Source of the DNA: Carnobacterium inhibens subsp. inhibens DSM 13024
GTDB taxonomy: Bacteria > Bacillota > Bacilli > Lactobacillales > Carnobacteriaceae
NCBI RefSeq assembly: GCF_000746825.1
Contig: NZ_JQIV01000003.1
Span: 1-64,000, forward strand
Length of the DNA stretch: 64,000 nucleotides
Reading direction: 5' to 3'
Part shown: piece by piece, positions 46,106-54,766 of the stretch
Numbering within the stretch: position 1 is the stretch's first letter
How the letters are laid out: every line of letters begins with the position of its first letter
Program-made: the position numbers and the translations under genes
The notes under the pieces: model-generated
Databases searched by the model: none
Seen by the model: the letters and a program-made list of their open reading frames with translations, nothing else
Told to the model about the DNA's origin: nothing

Positions 46106-46429
46106 ATGATGAAATATTTAATATATCTATTCATTATATTTGGATTGGTTGTTGTCCTTTCTGGGTGTGGTCAAAAAGCAGTTGAAGAAGGTTCAAAAAC
46201 AAGTGAGGTTCCATCAGAAAACTTAGAATCTGTTTCGTTTAAAATAGATGGTTTTACTTGAGTATCTTGCGCTCTTACGGTGAGTTCCGCCGTTTCTAAT
46301 TTAGAGGGTATTCAAGATATAGAAGTTGAAGGATCAGGAGAAACCCAACTTACATTTGATAAATCGAAAACTAGTTTAGAAGAAATTGAAGAAATAATTA
46401 CTGATTTAGGGTATGAAATAAGGAAATAG
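46106..46429 (+). CDS. MerP-like lipoprotein with in-frame TGA (candidate selenocysteine 52)
   Basis: 108 codons. Lipoprotein signal with lipobox LSGC, then a heavy-metal-associated domain: FKIDGFT-U-VSCALTV...LEGIQDIEV...[24 protein letters not shown]. In-frame TGA at 46259-46261 stands for the first Cys of the GMTCxxC mercury-binding motif; the second Cys is TGC. A hairpin follows (46277-46293). MerP-type domains collect Hg(II) outside the membrane and pass it to MerT. Starts 3 bp after the merT-like stop. Confidence 0.75.
46277..46293 (+). promoter_or_regulatory. candidate bacterial SECIS hairpin in merP
   Basis: Stem ACGGTG / CGCCGT (one G-T pair) with loop AGTTC; the loop G is 23 nt after the TGA. 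It meets the general rule of a G in the first two loop bases, but the loop is not the canonical GGTC. Confidence 0.45.
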
Positions 46430-46461
46430 GAAAATTTAAGATAAAACAGGAGGTTGAGGTA

Positions 46462-48102
46462 ATGAATAAATTTAAGATAAATATTCAAGGAATGACTTGT
46501 ACAGGTTGTGAAGAACATGTAGCCGTAGCACTTGAAAATGTGGGAGCTAAGAACGTTGAAGCTAGTTTTCGTCGTGGTGAAGCAGTATTTGAATTACCCG
46601 ATGATATTGGGGTGGAAAGTGCAAAAAAGGCAATTGATGAAGCAAAATACCAGCCTGGAGAAATAGAAGAAGTACAATCTGAAGAAAAAATAGTTTTAGG
46701 TGATGAGGGAGACTATGACTTACTTATCATTGGTTCTGGCGGGGCTGCTTTTTCGGCTGCGATTAAATCGGTTGAATATGGGGCAAAAGTAGCTATGATT
46801 GAGCGTGGAACCGTTGGGGGAACATGTGTAAATATTGGTTGTGTGCCATCAAAAACACTTCTTAGAGCTGGGGAAATCAATCATTTGGCAAAAGTCAACC
46901 CATTTATAGGTTTACAAACATCTGCTGGAAAAGTGGAATTAGCTCCTTTAGTAAAGCATAAAGATGAGTTAGTAAGCGAACTTCGGAATCAAAAATATGT
47001 CAATTTAATTGATGAATATGGCTTTGAGTTAATTGAAGGTGAAGCAATATTTGTTGATGAAAATACAGTTGAAGTTAACGGGAAGAAACTTTCTGCAAAG
47101 CGTTTCTTAATTGCAACGGGCGTTTCTCCTTCCTTACCGCCGATTTCAGGACTTGAAAAAGTGGATTATCTAACAAGTACAACATTACTTGAATTAAAAA
47201 CGGTACCAAAACGATTAACGGTTATTGGTTCAGGATATATCGGAATGGAACTTGGGCAATTGTTTCATAATTTAGGTTCAGAAGTCACGCTTATGCAAAG
47301 AAGTGAGCGACTTTTAAAAGAATATGATCAAGAAATTTCAGAAGCCGTAGAAAAAGCGTTAATTGAACAAGGTATTAACCTTGTAAAAGGGGCAACTTTT
47401 GAGCGTGTAGAACAAGAGGGGCAAATCAAAAAGGTTCATGTAACAGTAGATGGTAAGAAAAAAGTGGTGGAATCAGAGCAGTTACTTGTTGCAACAGGAA
47501 GAAAACCAAATACAGATGCTTTGAAATTAAGTGCCGCAGGGGTTGAAGTTGGAAAACGAAAAGAAATCCTGATAAATGACTACGCTAGGACAAGTAATGA
47601 AAAGATTTATGCTGCAGGCGATGTAACATTAGGACCTCAATTCGTTTATGTAGCAGCATATGAAGGTGGAATTGTTGCCGATAATGCGATTGGCGGATTA
47701 AATAAAAAATTAGATTTATCCGTTGTTCCTGGCGTAATTTTTACAAATCCTTCGATTGCAACGGTTGGTTTAACAGAAGAACAAGCAAAAGAAAAAGGCT
47801 ATGAAGTAAAAAAATCTGTATTGCCTTTAGATGCAGTTCCAAGAGCAATAGTAAATCGTGAAACAACAGGCGTTTTTAAGCTTGTTGCCGATGCAAAAAC
47901 TTCAAAATTACTAGGGGTTCATATCGTATCTGAAAATGCAGGAGATGTGATATATGCGGCGACATTAGCCGTTAAGTTTGGATTAACAGTCGAGGATTTA
48001 AAAGACAGCCTTGCACCATATTTAACAATGGCAGAAGGATTAAAATTAGCTGCTCTTACCTTTGATAAGGATGTTTCGAAATTATCTTGTTGTGCAGGCT
48101 AA
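46462..48102 (+). CDS. merA: mercuric reductase MerA
   Basis: 546 residues. N-terminal heavy-metal domain with GMTCTGC (10-16), FAD site [12 protein letters not shown], redox-active [18 protein letters not shown] site [15 protein letters not shown], and the C-terminal cysteine pair LSCCAG that delivers Hg(II) to the active site. Reduces Hg(II) to volatile Hg(0) with NADPH. All cysteines are encoded by TGT/TGC. Ribosome-binding site GGAGG; last gene of the operon. Confidence 0.95.
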   Translation: MNKFKINIQGMTCTGCEEHVAVALENVGAKNVEASFRRGEAVFELPDDIGVESAKKAIDEAKYQPGEIEEVQSEEKIVLGDEGDYDLLIIGSGGAAFSAAIKSVEYGAKVAMIERGTVGGTCVNIGCVPSKTLLRAGEINHLAKVNPFIGLQTSAGKVELAPLVKHKDELVSELRNQKYVNLIDEYGFELIEGEAIFVDENTVEVNGKKLSAKRFLIATGVSPSLPPISGLEKVDYLTSTTLLELKTVPKRLTVIGSGYIGMELGQLFHNLGSEVTLMQRSERLLKEYDQEISEAVEKALIEQGINLVKGATFERVEQEGQIKKVHVTVDGKKKVVESEQLLVATGRKPNTDALKLSAAGVEVGKRKEILINDYARTSNEKIYAAGDVTLGPQFVYVAAYEGGIVADNAIGGLNKKLDLSVVPGVIFTNPSIATVGLTEEQAKEKGYEVKKSVLPLDAVPRAIVNRETTGVFKLVADAKTSKLLGVHIVSENAGDVIYAATLAVKFGLTVEDLKDSLAPYLTMAEGLKLAALTFDKDVSKLSCCAG

Positions 48103-48221
48103 GGGAACTTTTTTTACAATTCCCTATTCAAGTGAACCAGCTAATACTGTACTAAAGTGTGCAGTAGTTTAGCAAAGTCTACAAAAGGATTTCATACACT
48201 ATTTTGCGATCACCCATTATA

Positions 48222-48268
48222 TAAATGCTTTAAGGGATTTTCTAAGTGCATTTGTGGTCACAAAAATA
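48222..48268. repeat. ISL3-type terminal inverted repeat
   Basis: On the minus strand it reads TTTTTGTGACCACAAATGC and continues, the form of ISL3-family ends. Its outward face is towards the transposase at 48335 rather than away from it, so it may belong to a second, older element left of it. Confidence 0.4.
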
Positions 48269-48334
48269 ATTTAACACTGATGATTTCGACATCAAATCTA
48301 TATTTGATACCTTAACACCGCAGAGTAATAAAGG

Positions 48335-49393
48335 ATGAACAATATGTCAGACTTATTATCCCTACCAGACATTAAAACAATAGAATCACCACAAGAAAAT
48401 GAAACCGATATGATGTTTAAAGTTGAAGCAGCCGGACCACCTGAACGTTGTCCTGAATGTGGTTTTGACAAGTTGTACAAACACAGTTCAAGAAATCAAC
48501 TAATTATGGATTTGCCCATTCGTTTAAAGCGAGTGGGCTTACAATTGAACCGTAGACGATACAAGTGTCGTGAACGCAGGACTATTTATGACATCAAGCC
48601 TAACCGTAACAAGGAAACAGGCATCCAACGTCTTTCAGAAATCAGTGACAGGACTTATATTGAGTACGTCACAATGGATATGTGGAAGCCCTACAAAGAC
48701 GCAGTGAACACTATCCTTCCACACGCTAAAGTGGTCGTAGATAAGTTTCATGTAGTTAGAATGGCTAATCAAGCCTTAGATAACGTCAGAAAGTCTTTGA
48801 AAGCTCATATGAGCCAAAAAGAAAGACGTACCCTTATGCGTGAAAGGTTTATCCTTCTAAAGCGTAAACACGATCTAAATGAACGTGAATCATTCCTCTT
48901 AGAGACTTGGTTAGGTAATCTTCCTGCCTTAAAAGAAGCCTATGAACTCAAAGAAGAGTTTTACTGGATATGGGATACTCCTGATCCAGATGAAGGTCGT
49001 CTTCGTTATAGTCAATGGAGACACCGTTGTATGTCCAGTAACTCTAAAGACGCATATAAAGACCTCGTGAGAGCCGTAGACAACTGGCATGTCGAAATAT
49101 TCAACTACTTTGATAAAAGGCTCACTAACGCTTATACGGAGTCAATTAACAGCATTATTAGGCAGGTAGAGCGAATGGGTAGAGGTTACTCGTTTGATGC
49201 CTTACGAGCCAAAATCCTTTTCAATGAGAAGCTCCATAAAAAGCGTAAGCCACGATTTAATTCAAGTGCTTTCAATAAAGCTATGTTATACGATACTTTC
49301 AATTGGTATGAAGTGAATGATCACGACATTACAGACAACTTTGGTGTCGATTTTTCCACACTTATTAAGAATTTGGAGAAGGGTGATTTATAA
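48335..49393 (+). pseudogene. ISL3-family transposase with internal deletion
   Basis: 352 residues. N-terminal zinc finger RCPECGFDKLYKH and DDE-domain motifs VTMDMWKPYKDAVNTILPHAKVVVDKFHVVRMANQALDNVRK and ...TNAYTESINSIIRQVERMGRGYSFDALR are present. Directly after RRRYKCRERRTIY the helix-turn-helix region (roughly 80 residues in full-length relatives) is missing, so TYIEYVTMDMW follows too early. Probably inactive. The downstream end is cut by site 12. Confidence 0.75.
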
Positions 49394-49416
49394 GCCCTTT
49401 TCCACCATGAAATCCG

Positions 49417-49446
49417 AATACCCGAAATTACATAAAGTCATGTATG
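49417..49446 (+). repeat. 30-bp site 12
   Basis: AATACCCGAAATT-ACAT-AAAGTCATGTATG. Confidence 0.8.
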
Positions 49447-49448
49447 TA

Positions 49449-49478
49449 GAACCTTGTTAAACCAAGGTTCTTTTTTTG
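49449..49478 (+). terminator. site-associated terminator
   Basis: GAACCTTG-TTAAAC-CAAGGTTC followed by T7, 2 bp after site 12. This is the best-preserved copy of the hairpin that accompanies the sites. Confidence 0.85.
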
Positions 49479-49488
49479 TTATTATAAT

Positions 49489-49905
49489 TTAATCTTGCTG
49501 TTTGGTACGTAGGTAATAAAGATAAATATATGGTATAAGAACAACAATAAATAATACTCCTCCTACGATTAATCCGTTTATTGAATCAGATTTACTAGAA
49601 AACGGCACAAAAATTCCAACTGCAATAGAGATAAGTGCAATAATAACAGTGGAGATACCGAGGCTTTTTTTAGGAGTTCTCTTAGGAGTTTCATGAGATA
49701 CACTAATATCCATAGAGAAGAATAAACCGGCAGTAGTTGAAACAATAAAAATAAACCATAAGGGGCTTTCGAATACTGCTTCTGATCCTCTAGTAATCCA
49801 GTCATAGCCTAAGATGCCTAAGATACCTAAAGTTTGAATAGTATATGCACCTCTGATACTCTTTAAATTCTTTAATATTAAACGCTCATCTGTAATTTTT
49901 TTCAT
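49489..49905 (-). CDS. four-helix membrane protein of an HTH/membrane pair
   Basis: 138 residues with helices at about 20-37, 48-65, 85-103 and 110-130; resembles DUF6773-type proteins. Starts 6 bp after its HTH partner. In such pairs the XRE regulator and the membrane protein are co-expressed; function unknown. Confidence 0.6.
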   Translation of the reverse strand: MKKITDERLILKNLKSIRGAYTIQTLGILGILGYDWITRGSEAVFESPLWFIFIVSTTAGLFFSMDISVSHETPKRTPKKSLGISTVIIALISIAVGIFVPFSSKSDSINGLIVGGVLFIVVLIPYIYLYYLRTKQQD

Positions 49906-49911
49906 TTTATA

Positions 49912-50109
49912 TTAGTCCCTTTCTTTCCAGAATAGTTCATCTAGTGTTTTATTGACGGCATAACATATTTTAAGACATAAATTTAAAGAGGGATTGTATT
50001 TACCTTTTTCAATTAAACTAATGGTTTGACGAGTGACATTTACTTTTTCAGCCAATTGTTGTTGTGTTAAATTTACCTGCACACGTGCAATTTTCACTCT
50101 ATTATCCAC
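49912..50109 (-). CDS. small XRE-type regulator
   Basis: 65 residues, nearly all helix-turn-helix: KIARVQVNLTQQQLAEKVNVTRQTISLIEKGKYNPSLNLCLKI. Divergent from the regulator at 50293 across a region with strong dyads. Confidence 0.8.
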   Translation of the reverse strand: MDNRVKIARVQVNLTQQQLAEKVNVTRQTISLIEKGKYNPSLNLCLKICYAVNKTLDELFWKERD

Positions 50110-50193
50110 AGATATAATGGACCTCCTTTGCTGTATCTTATAAAATATAGTAACATATATAAAACAATATTCAATATATATATTACAAAAACA

Positions 50194-50271
50194 ACAAAAC
50201 GCTAAATAAGCGTAAAGATATCTTTACGCTTATTTAGCGTTTTGTTATTATATATGTAAAGACATCTTTAC
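50194..50271. promoter_or_regulatory. dyad operators between divergent HTH genes
   Basis: A perfect 52-bp palindrome (50194-50245, arms ACAAAACGCTAAATAAGCG...) has GTAAAGATATCTTTAC at its centre (50212-50227). A second GTAAAGACATCTTTAC is at 50256-50271, 22 bp before the 50293 start. The repeated 16-bp dyad is a likely operator for one of the two XRE regulators. Confidence 0.65.
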
Positions 50272-50292
50272 TCTAATTGGGAGGTTTGATTA

Positions 50293-50502
50293 ATGAAGGT
50301 GATTAATTATATACGAGAAATCCGAAAGGAAAAGGGAATAACTCAAATAAAAATGGCTGAAGATCTGCAAGTTACGCGTCAGACAATAAACGCAATTGAA
50401 AAAAATAAGTATAATCCTAGTCTAGAGTTAGCGTTAAAATTGATAGCCTATTTTGATTTACCAATCGACGATATATTTATTTTAGAGGAGGACAATAAAT
50501 GA
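50293..50502 (+). CDS. small XRE-type regulator
   Basis: 69 residues, helix-turn-helix YIREIRKEKGITQIKMAEDLQVTRQTINAIEKNKYNPSLELALKL. GGGAGG ribosome-binding site. Stop overlaps the next start (ATGA). Confidence 0.8.
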   Translation: MKVINYIREIRKEKGITQIKMAEDLQVTRQTINAIEKNKYNPSLELALKLIAYFDLPIDDIFILEEDNK

Positions 50503-50921
50503 ATACAAAAGATAAAAAAACAAGCAATAAACGATTAGCAAAATGGGGACCATACTTTATTATTAGCTGTACACTTATAGGTGCCATTTTGGGTTCGTTC
50601 CTTGTTTACTATTTTAAAGGCGAGTTTCCATATGAAGTTCTTACTGGTGGAATAGTAGCAACTCTCTTTTTGACAGTCATTGAAGTAATAAAGCAAAAGA
50701 AAAAGAAAAATAATGTCCCTGAAGCAGACGAACGTGTTATTAAAAACATTTCTCGTTTTTTTGCATATGCGTCACATATTTTTTTAGGTATTTTATTTAT
50801 ATCCCTAGGTGTTTTTACACTTTTAGGTAAAGAGTCTATTTCAATCTTTTATTTATGGATTCTTTTCTTCTCTTATATCTGGATTTCAGGAATAGGAGCA
50901 CTCATTATTAAAAGAAAGTAG
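50499..50921 (+). CDS. four-helix membrane protein of an HTH/membrane pair
   Basis: 140 residues with helices at about 18-38, 43-60, 85-105 and 110-135 and a central PEADERVIKNISRFFAYA motif seen in DUF2178/DUF3796-like membrane partners of XRE regulators. Function unknown. Confidence 0.6.
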   Translation: MNTKDKKTSNKRLAKWGPYFIISCTLIGAILGSFLVYYFKGEFPYEVLTGGIVATLFLTVIEVIKQKKKKNNVPEADERVIKNISRFFAYASHIFLGILFISLGVFTLLGKESISIFYLWILFFSYIWISGIGALIIKRK

Positions 50922-50951
50922 TCGAGTTTAAAATAATAATTAATTTTCATT

Positions 50952-50981
50952 GATACATGAAATTGTATAAAAACGTGTATC
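50952..50981 (+). repeat. 30-bp site 13
   Basis: GATACATGAAATT-GTAT-AAAAACGTGTATC, the most symmetric copy, with GATACA and TGTATC as outer ends. Confidence 0.9.
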
Positions 50982-50983
50982 GG

Positions 50984-51012
50984 GAATCCTATTCCAATAG
51001 GGTTCTTTTTTT
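50984..51012 (+). terminator. site-associated terminator
   Basis: GAATCCTATT-CC-AATAGGGTTC followed by T7, 2 bp after site 13. Confidence 0.8.
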
Positions 51013-51034
51013 ATATCACCCTCCAACACACGAT

Positions 51035-51064
51035 TATGTGGTATAAAAAGCAAAATCATGTATC
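51035..51064 (+). repeat. site 14, half-site in front of the recombinase
   Basis: The right arm AAAATCATGTATC matches; the left half does not. It lies 27 bp before the recombinase start, the position an attI-like site would take. Confidence 0.45.
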
Positions 51065-51091
51065 GCTTTTGTGAGAGGAGAGGGCTTTTAA

Positions 51092-51742
51092 ATGAGTTAC
51101 AACGTCCAGCCATTAAGAACACAACAAGAAATAAACGACTTTTTATTCTGTTTAAGGCGCAATAAAAACGCAGATAGAGACGTCTTTCTGTTTTTGATCG
51201 GCATTAATAGCGGTTTGCGCATGTCCGATATCGTTAAATTAAAGAAACAAGACCTGATTTCTTCCAAAAATCCTCGTATTGTCGAGAAAAAAACAGGGAA
51301 AACCCGCATTTTATATTTGAGTAATCTGCAGGACTTGATCCAAGACTATACAAAAGACTTAGAACCAGAGGATTATTTATTTCCAAGCACCAAAGGTGGC
51401 CATGTGGAAGTGAATACGGTCTATCAAATGTTTCAAAAGGTCGCTAAGCTGTTAGGAAGAGACGATATTGGGACGCACACGCTTCGTAAGACGTTTGGTT
51501 ACCACTATTACAAGAAAACCAAAGACGTGGCGACACTGATGGAAATCTTCGGTCATAGCAGCGAGAAAATAACGAAGCGCTACATTGGAATCAATGAAGA
51601 TGAAATTAGTGAAACCTTGCTTAACTTCAGATTAGGATTGTATAAATATTTGTTTTATACTTATTTATTTTTAAACATACGATTAAATATATTTGTTTTT
51701 TCTGAGTATATTTGTTCTGATTCAATAGATTTATTAGTATGA
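51092..51742 (+). CDS. compact tyrosine recombinase
   Basis: About 185 residues of catalytic domain, no N-terminal core-binding domain. Catalytic residues: R43 (SGLRMSD), K70 (EKKTGKTR), H129 and R132 (HTLRKTFGYH), H155 (GHSSEK) and nucleophile Y164 (KRYIGI). The related remnant at 37058-37314 stops after FRLGF, whereas here the frame runs about 30 residues further into AT-rich sequence, probably after loss of the stop. Strong ribosome-binding site (GAGAGGAGA). Expected to act on the 30-bp sites to its left. Confidence 0.85.
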   Translation: MSYNVQPLRTQQEINDFLFCLRRNKNADRDVFLFLIGINSGLRMSDIVKLKKQDLISSKNPRIVEKKTGKTRILYLSNLQDLIQDYTKDLEPEDYLFPSTKGGHVEVNTVYQMFQKVAKLLGRDDIGTHTLRKTFGYHYYKKTKDVATLMEIFGHSSEKITKRYIGINEDEISETLLNFRLGLYKYLFYTYLFLNIRLNIFVFSEYICSDSIDLLV

Positions 51743-51924
51743 TTTTCTAATTTTTCAATTGCAACTTTTAATTGACCGGATAATCTCATATTATACGAAG
51801 TAGTGACTTTTTTATTGAATTAGTTGGTTGCTTATTGCAAAAATTAATCCAAGTTATAAAGATAACAATTTTAATTTATTAATACTATGATAAACTGAAG
51901 GAAAAGTATTGTGAGGAAAACAAC

Positions 51925-54283
51925 ATGATAGAAAAAATAGATATTGGAAACTTCGGATCGTATTCCCAATTTAAGCATGACTCGAATATTGATTCTGTTT
52001 ATAAAAAATTAAATGTTTTCTACGGGAAAAATTATTCAGGGAAAAGTACTTTTTCAAAAATAATTCAGTCATTTGAAAGAAATGAATTACCTGCTCATTA
52101 TGAAGATATCCAATTTAAAATTACTACAGACGATATAACAAATAAAACTTTAACTGAAAAAAATGTGAATTCACATAATTTGAAAGTTAAAGTTTTTAAT
52201 GCTCAATATATCCATAAAAATTTAAATTTCTTTTCAAATGAAGGTATAAATACTTTTACTCTATTAGGTGAACAGAATTTAGAGAACCAAAAAGAGATAA
52301 ATGAACTAAACAAAATAAAGAGTGAAATACAAAATAACGATGTAAAAAAAAAAGATGATTTTACAATTTTAGAAGAAGAATTAAGAAAAAAAGAAAAATA
52401 TTTGCATAGTAAAAAAGTAAAAATTGCTACAGAGATCAGACAAGACAATAATTTATTCATTGGTCATTATGACATCCGAAATTTGAATGAGGAAATAGAA
52501 AAAGAAAAAATAGTTGGTATACATAATAAATCAATTTTAAGTCCAGAAGTTATAAATGAATATAAAAAAAGATAAAAGAAGAAGAAAAAAATCTTTCCCA
52601 AAAATAATATTTCCAAATATCAATTATCAGGAATTGCTGAATGAAACTAATGGAATAATTAAAGAAACTATTATACCAAGCGTGATTATAAAAGAATTTC
52701 AAGATAATCCTCAAAAGCAACAATGGGCAAAAAATGGTATGGAGCTTCATAAAGAAACAGATATTTGTTCTTTTTGTGGTAATGAACTCACAAATAATCG
52801 TTACGAAGAACTAGATAATTTTTTTTCTGATAGTGTTACAATACTTGAAAAAAAGATATTAAAATTTAAAGAAAAACTGGTAAATGAGAAAGAGAAACTT
52901 TTATCTTTGGAGCCCTTATCAGAAAAAGATTTCTATATTGAATATCAAAGAAATATAAAAGAATTAAATTATAATATTCAACAAGAAAAAACTATAGGAA
53001 TACTATTTATAGAAAAACTTATTACTGTAATTGATAAAAAAAGTAACTCTCTTTTTCAAAAAATTGAAGAAATTGAAGAAGACTTACCTAATGGTTTTTA
53101 TCTAGAAACTGAGGGAATTAATGATATTTATAAAAAAATATATTTGAAAAATAACCAATCAGCTCAAAATTTAGACGAAAAAAAAGATGAGTGCAGAAAA
53201 GAACTTAGAAAAGATGTTATTAATGATAAACTTTCTCAGATTGAGTATGAAGATAATAATTATTATGACTTAAACCAAAGGATAGATGTATTGAAGGAAC
53301 AATTAGTAGAAGAGAAGAAAATTCTTCAAGAATCAGATGAGAAAATTGAAACTCTAAGTAAAAAGATAGAAAAATTAGGAAAAAATCAAAAAAATGAAAA
53401 AAATGCTGCAAACCAAATAAATACGTACTTAAATAATAGGTTAGGGCAGGATGAACTTCATTTAGATATAAATAAAGATAAAAATAACCAGTATTCATTT
53501 GCTATTTTTAGACAAGGAAATCCAGCTTATAATTTAAGTGAAGGTGAAATGACACTTATTTCATTTGCTTATTATTTAGCTAGTTTAAAGACGTTGTCAG
53601 AAGACGAGAGAAAAAAAGTAATAATAGTTATTGACGATCCAATTTCTAGCTTAGACGAAAATAATATATTTTATATATACAGTCTTATTTCTGGCGAAAT
53701 TATTTCAAAAGATTCTGACCAAATATTTATAACCACCCATAATTTAGATTTTTTAAAATATGTTATGAGATATAAAATTAATGCAAAACAAACTAAATAT
53801 TTAATTATAAATAAAAGTAAAGAAGAAAATGGAAATTGGAGAAGTTCCATTACTCAAATGCCTAAATATATGTCTAGTAAAGTAACAGAATTTAATTTTC
53901 TTTTTGAGCAAATATATACAGTAGCTAAAGATGATATAAACGATAAAAATTACAATGTATATTATAATTTCCCTAATAATGCTAGAAAATTTTTAGAAGC
54001 ACTATTATTTTTTAAATATCCAAGCTATATAGATGAAAAAAATGATAGCCTATGGAGATTTAAAAAATTCTTTGGAGAAGGTATAGAAGAGACTTTTATA
54101 AACAGAATTAATAATGAGTATTCACATGGCATGGATAGATTTGATAGAGTATCTCAAAAGCTTAATTCATCAGAATTTAGTAAAGATGCAACTCTGATTT
54201 TGAGAACTATAAAATCAAAAGATTACGATCAATATGAAAGTTTTCTTAACAATTCTAAGTTATCAGATTGTAATTGGAATTAG
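51925..54283 (+). pseudogene. RloC/PrrC-like AAA ATPase with zinc hook, one frameshift
   Basis: The first frame has an SMC-like P-loop YGKNYSGKST (about 34-43) and coiled coil. It stops after INEYKKR, but one extra base in the A7 run at 52564-52570 continues YKKKIKEEEKNLSQKIIFPN into the second frame. That part has a zinc hook CSFCGNEL, more coiled coil, signature YNLSEGEM, Walker B VIIVIDDPISSLDENN and H-loop TTHN. The C-terminus (RKFLEALLFF, INRINNEYSHG) is where RloC/PrrC carry the tRNA anticodon nuclease. About 780 residues repaired, right for AAA_13 proteins. Phage defence is likely if intact. Confidence 0.75.
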
Positions 54284-54368
54284 TTGTTTAACTCATTAGT
54301 TAACATAATCACCATTAACAAAAGTACTCATAACCCTAATTAATTTTATAACTAATATTTTCTGAATC

Positions 54369-54417
54369 ATAAAAGCTAGTTGTAGGCATATTTTTAGCCC
54401 TATAACTAGCTTTTATT
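54369..54417. terminator. terminator
   Basis: TAAAAGCTAGTT / AACTAGCTTTTA stem with an inner TAGGCATA loop; bidirectional. Confidence 0.75.
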
Positions 54418-54456
54418 TATGCTTAAAGAAGAATAAACAAGAAAGGTGGGATGATT

Positions 54457-54663
54457 ATGTCTGATCGTTTAGCGTTAGCTTTAAGAGTTTTAGAAGGGAA
54501 TAAAGTTCTTGTTTACCTTCCTGAAGAGAAAAAAGAAGTAGAAATTCTGGTAGAAGAGTATATTTTTGCAGATCTGAAAGAAAATATAAGTAATGAAGAA
54601 GGCTATTATTTACTTTTAGAAACAGAATCTGATGGAGTTGTTGAGCATGGAGAACTCATCTAA
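54457..54663 (+). CDS. small plasmid protein, unknown
   Basis: 68 residues from the ATG at 54457 (GGTGGG 7 nt upstream); an ATG at 54451 is too close to that site. Acidic, beta-rich (NKVLVYLPEEKKEVEILVEEY). Typical of small genes ahead of the ArdC/LtrC gene in conjugative plasmids. Function unknown. Confidence 0.6.
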   Translation: MSDRLALALRVLEGNKVLVYLPEEKKEVEILVEEYIFADLKENISNEEGYYLLLETESDGVVEHGELI

Positions 54664-54763
54664 TACATTTCATAAATGGTTATTGAAAACACTACACGAG
54701 AATGAGTTAATGTTGGAATTAAAGGATATAACGCTAAAAAATGAGCTTCAGCATAGTTCATAA
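54647..54763 (+). CDS. 38-residue overlapping ORF
   Basis: MENSSNTFHKWLLKTLHENELMLELKDI...; overlaps the preceding gene by 17 bp and ends 3 bp before the ArdC-like TTG start, so it would couple their translation. No independent evidence. Confidence 0.4.
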   Translation: MENSSNTFHKWLLKTLHENELMLELKDITLKNELQHSS

Positions 54764-54766
54764 TTT

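Noticed and set aside
45803-46429. The TGA codons in the mer genes as frameshift artefacts
   Set aside because: The reading frame is the same before and after each TGA; only a base substitution or recoding can explain them.
50186-50250. The 52-bp palindrome as one more 30-bp recombination site
   Set aside because: Its sequence shares no arm with the sites, and it sits between divergent promoters.
35790-51064. The 30-bp repeats as a CRISPR array
   Set aside because: Spacing varies from 50 bp to several kb and genes fill the intervals; the copies are imperfect and no cas gene is present.
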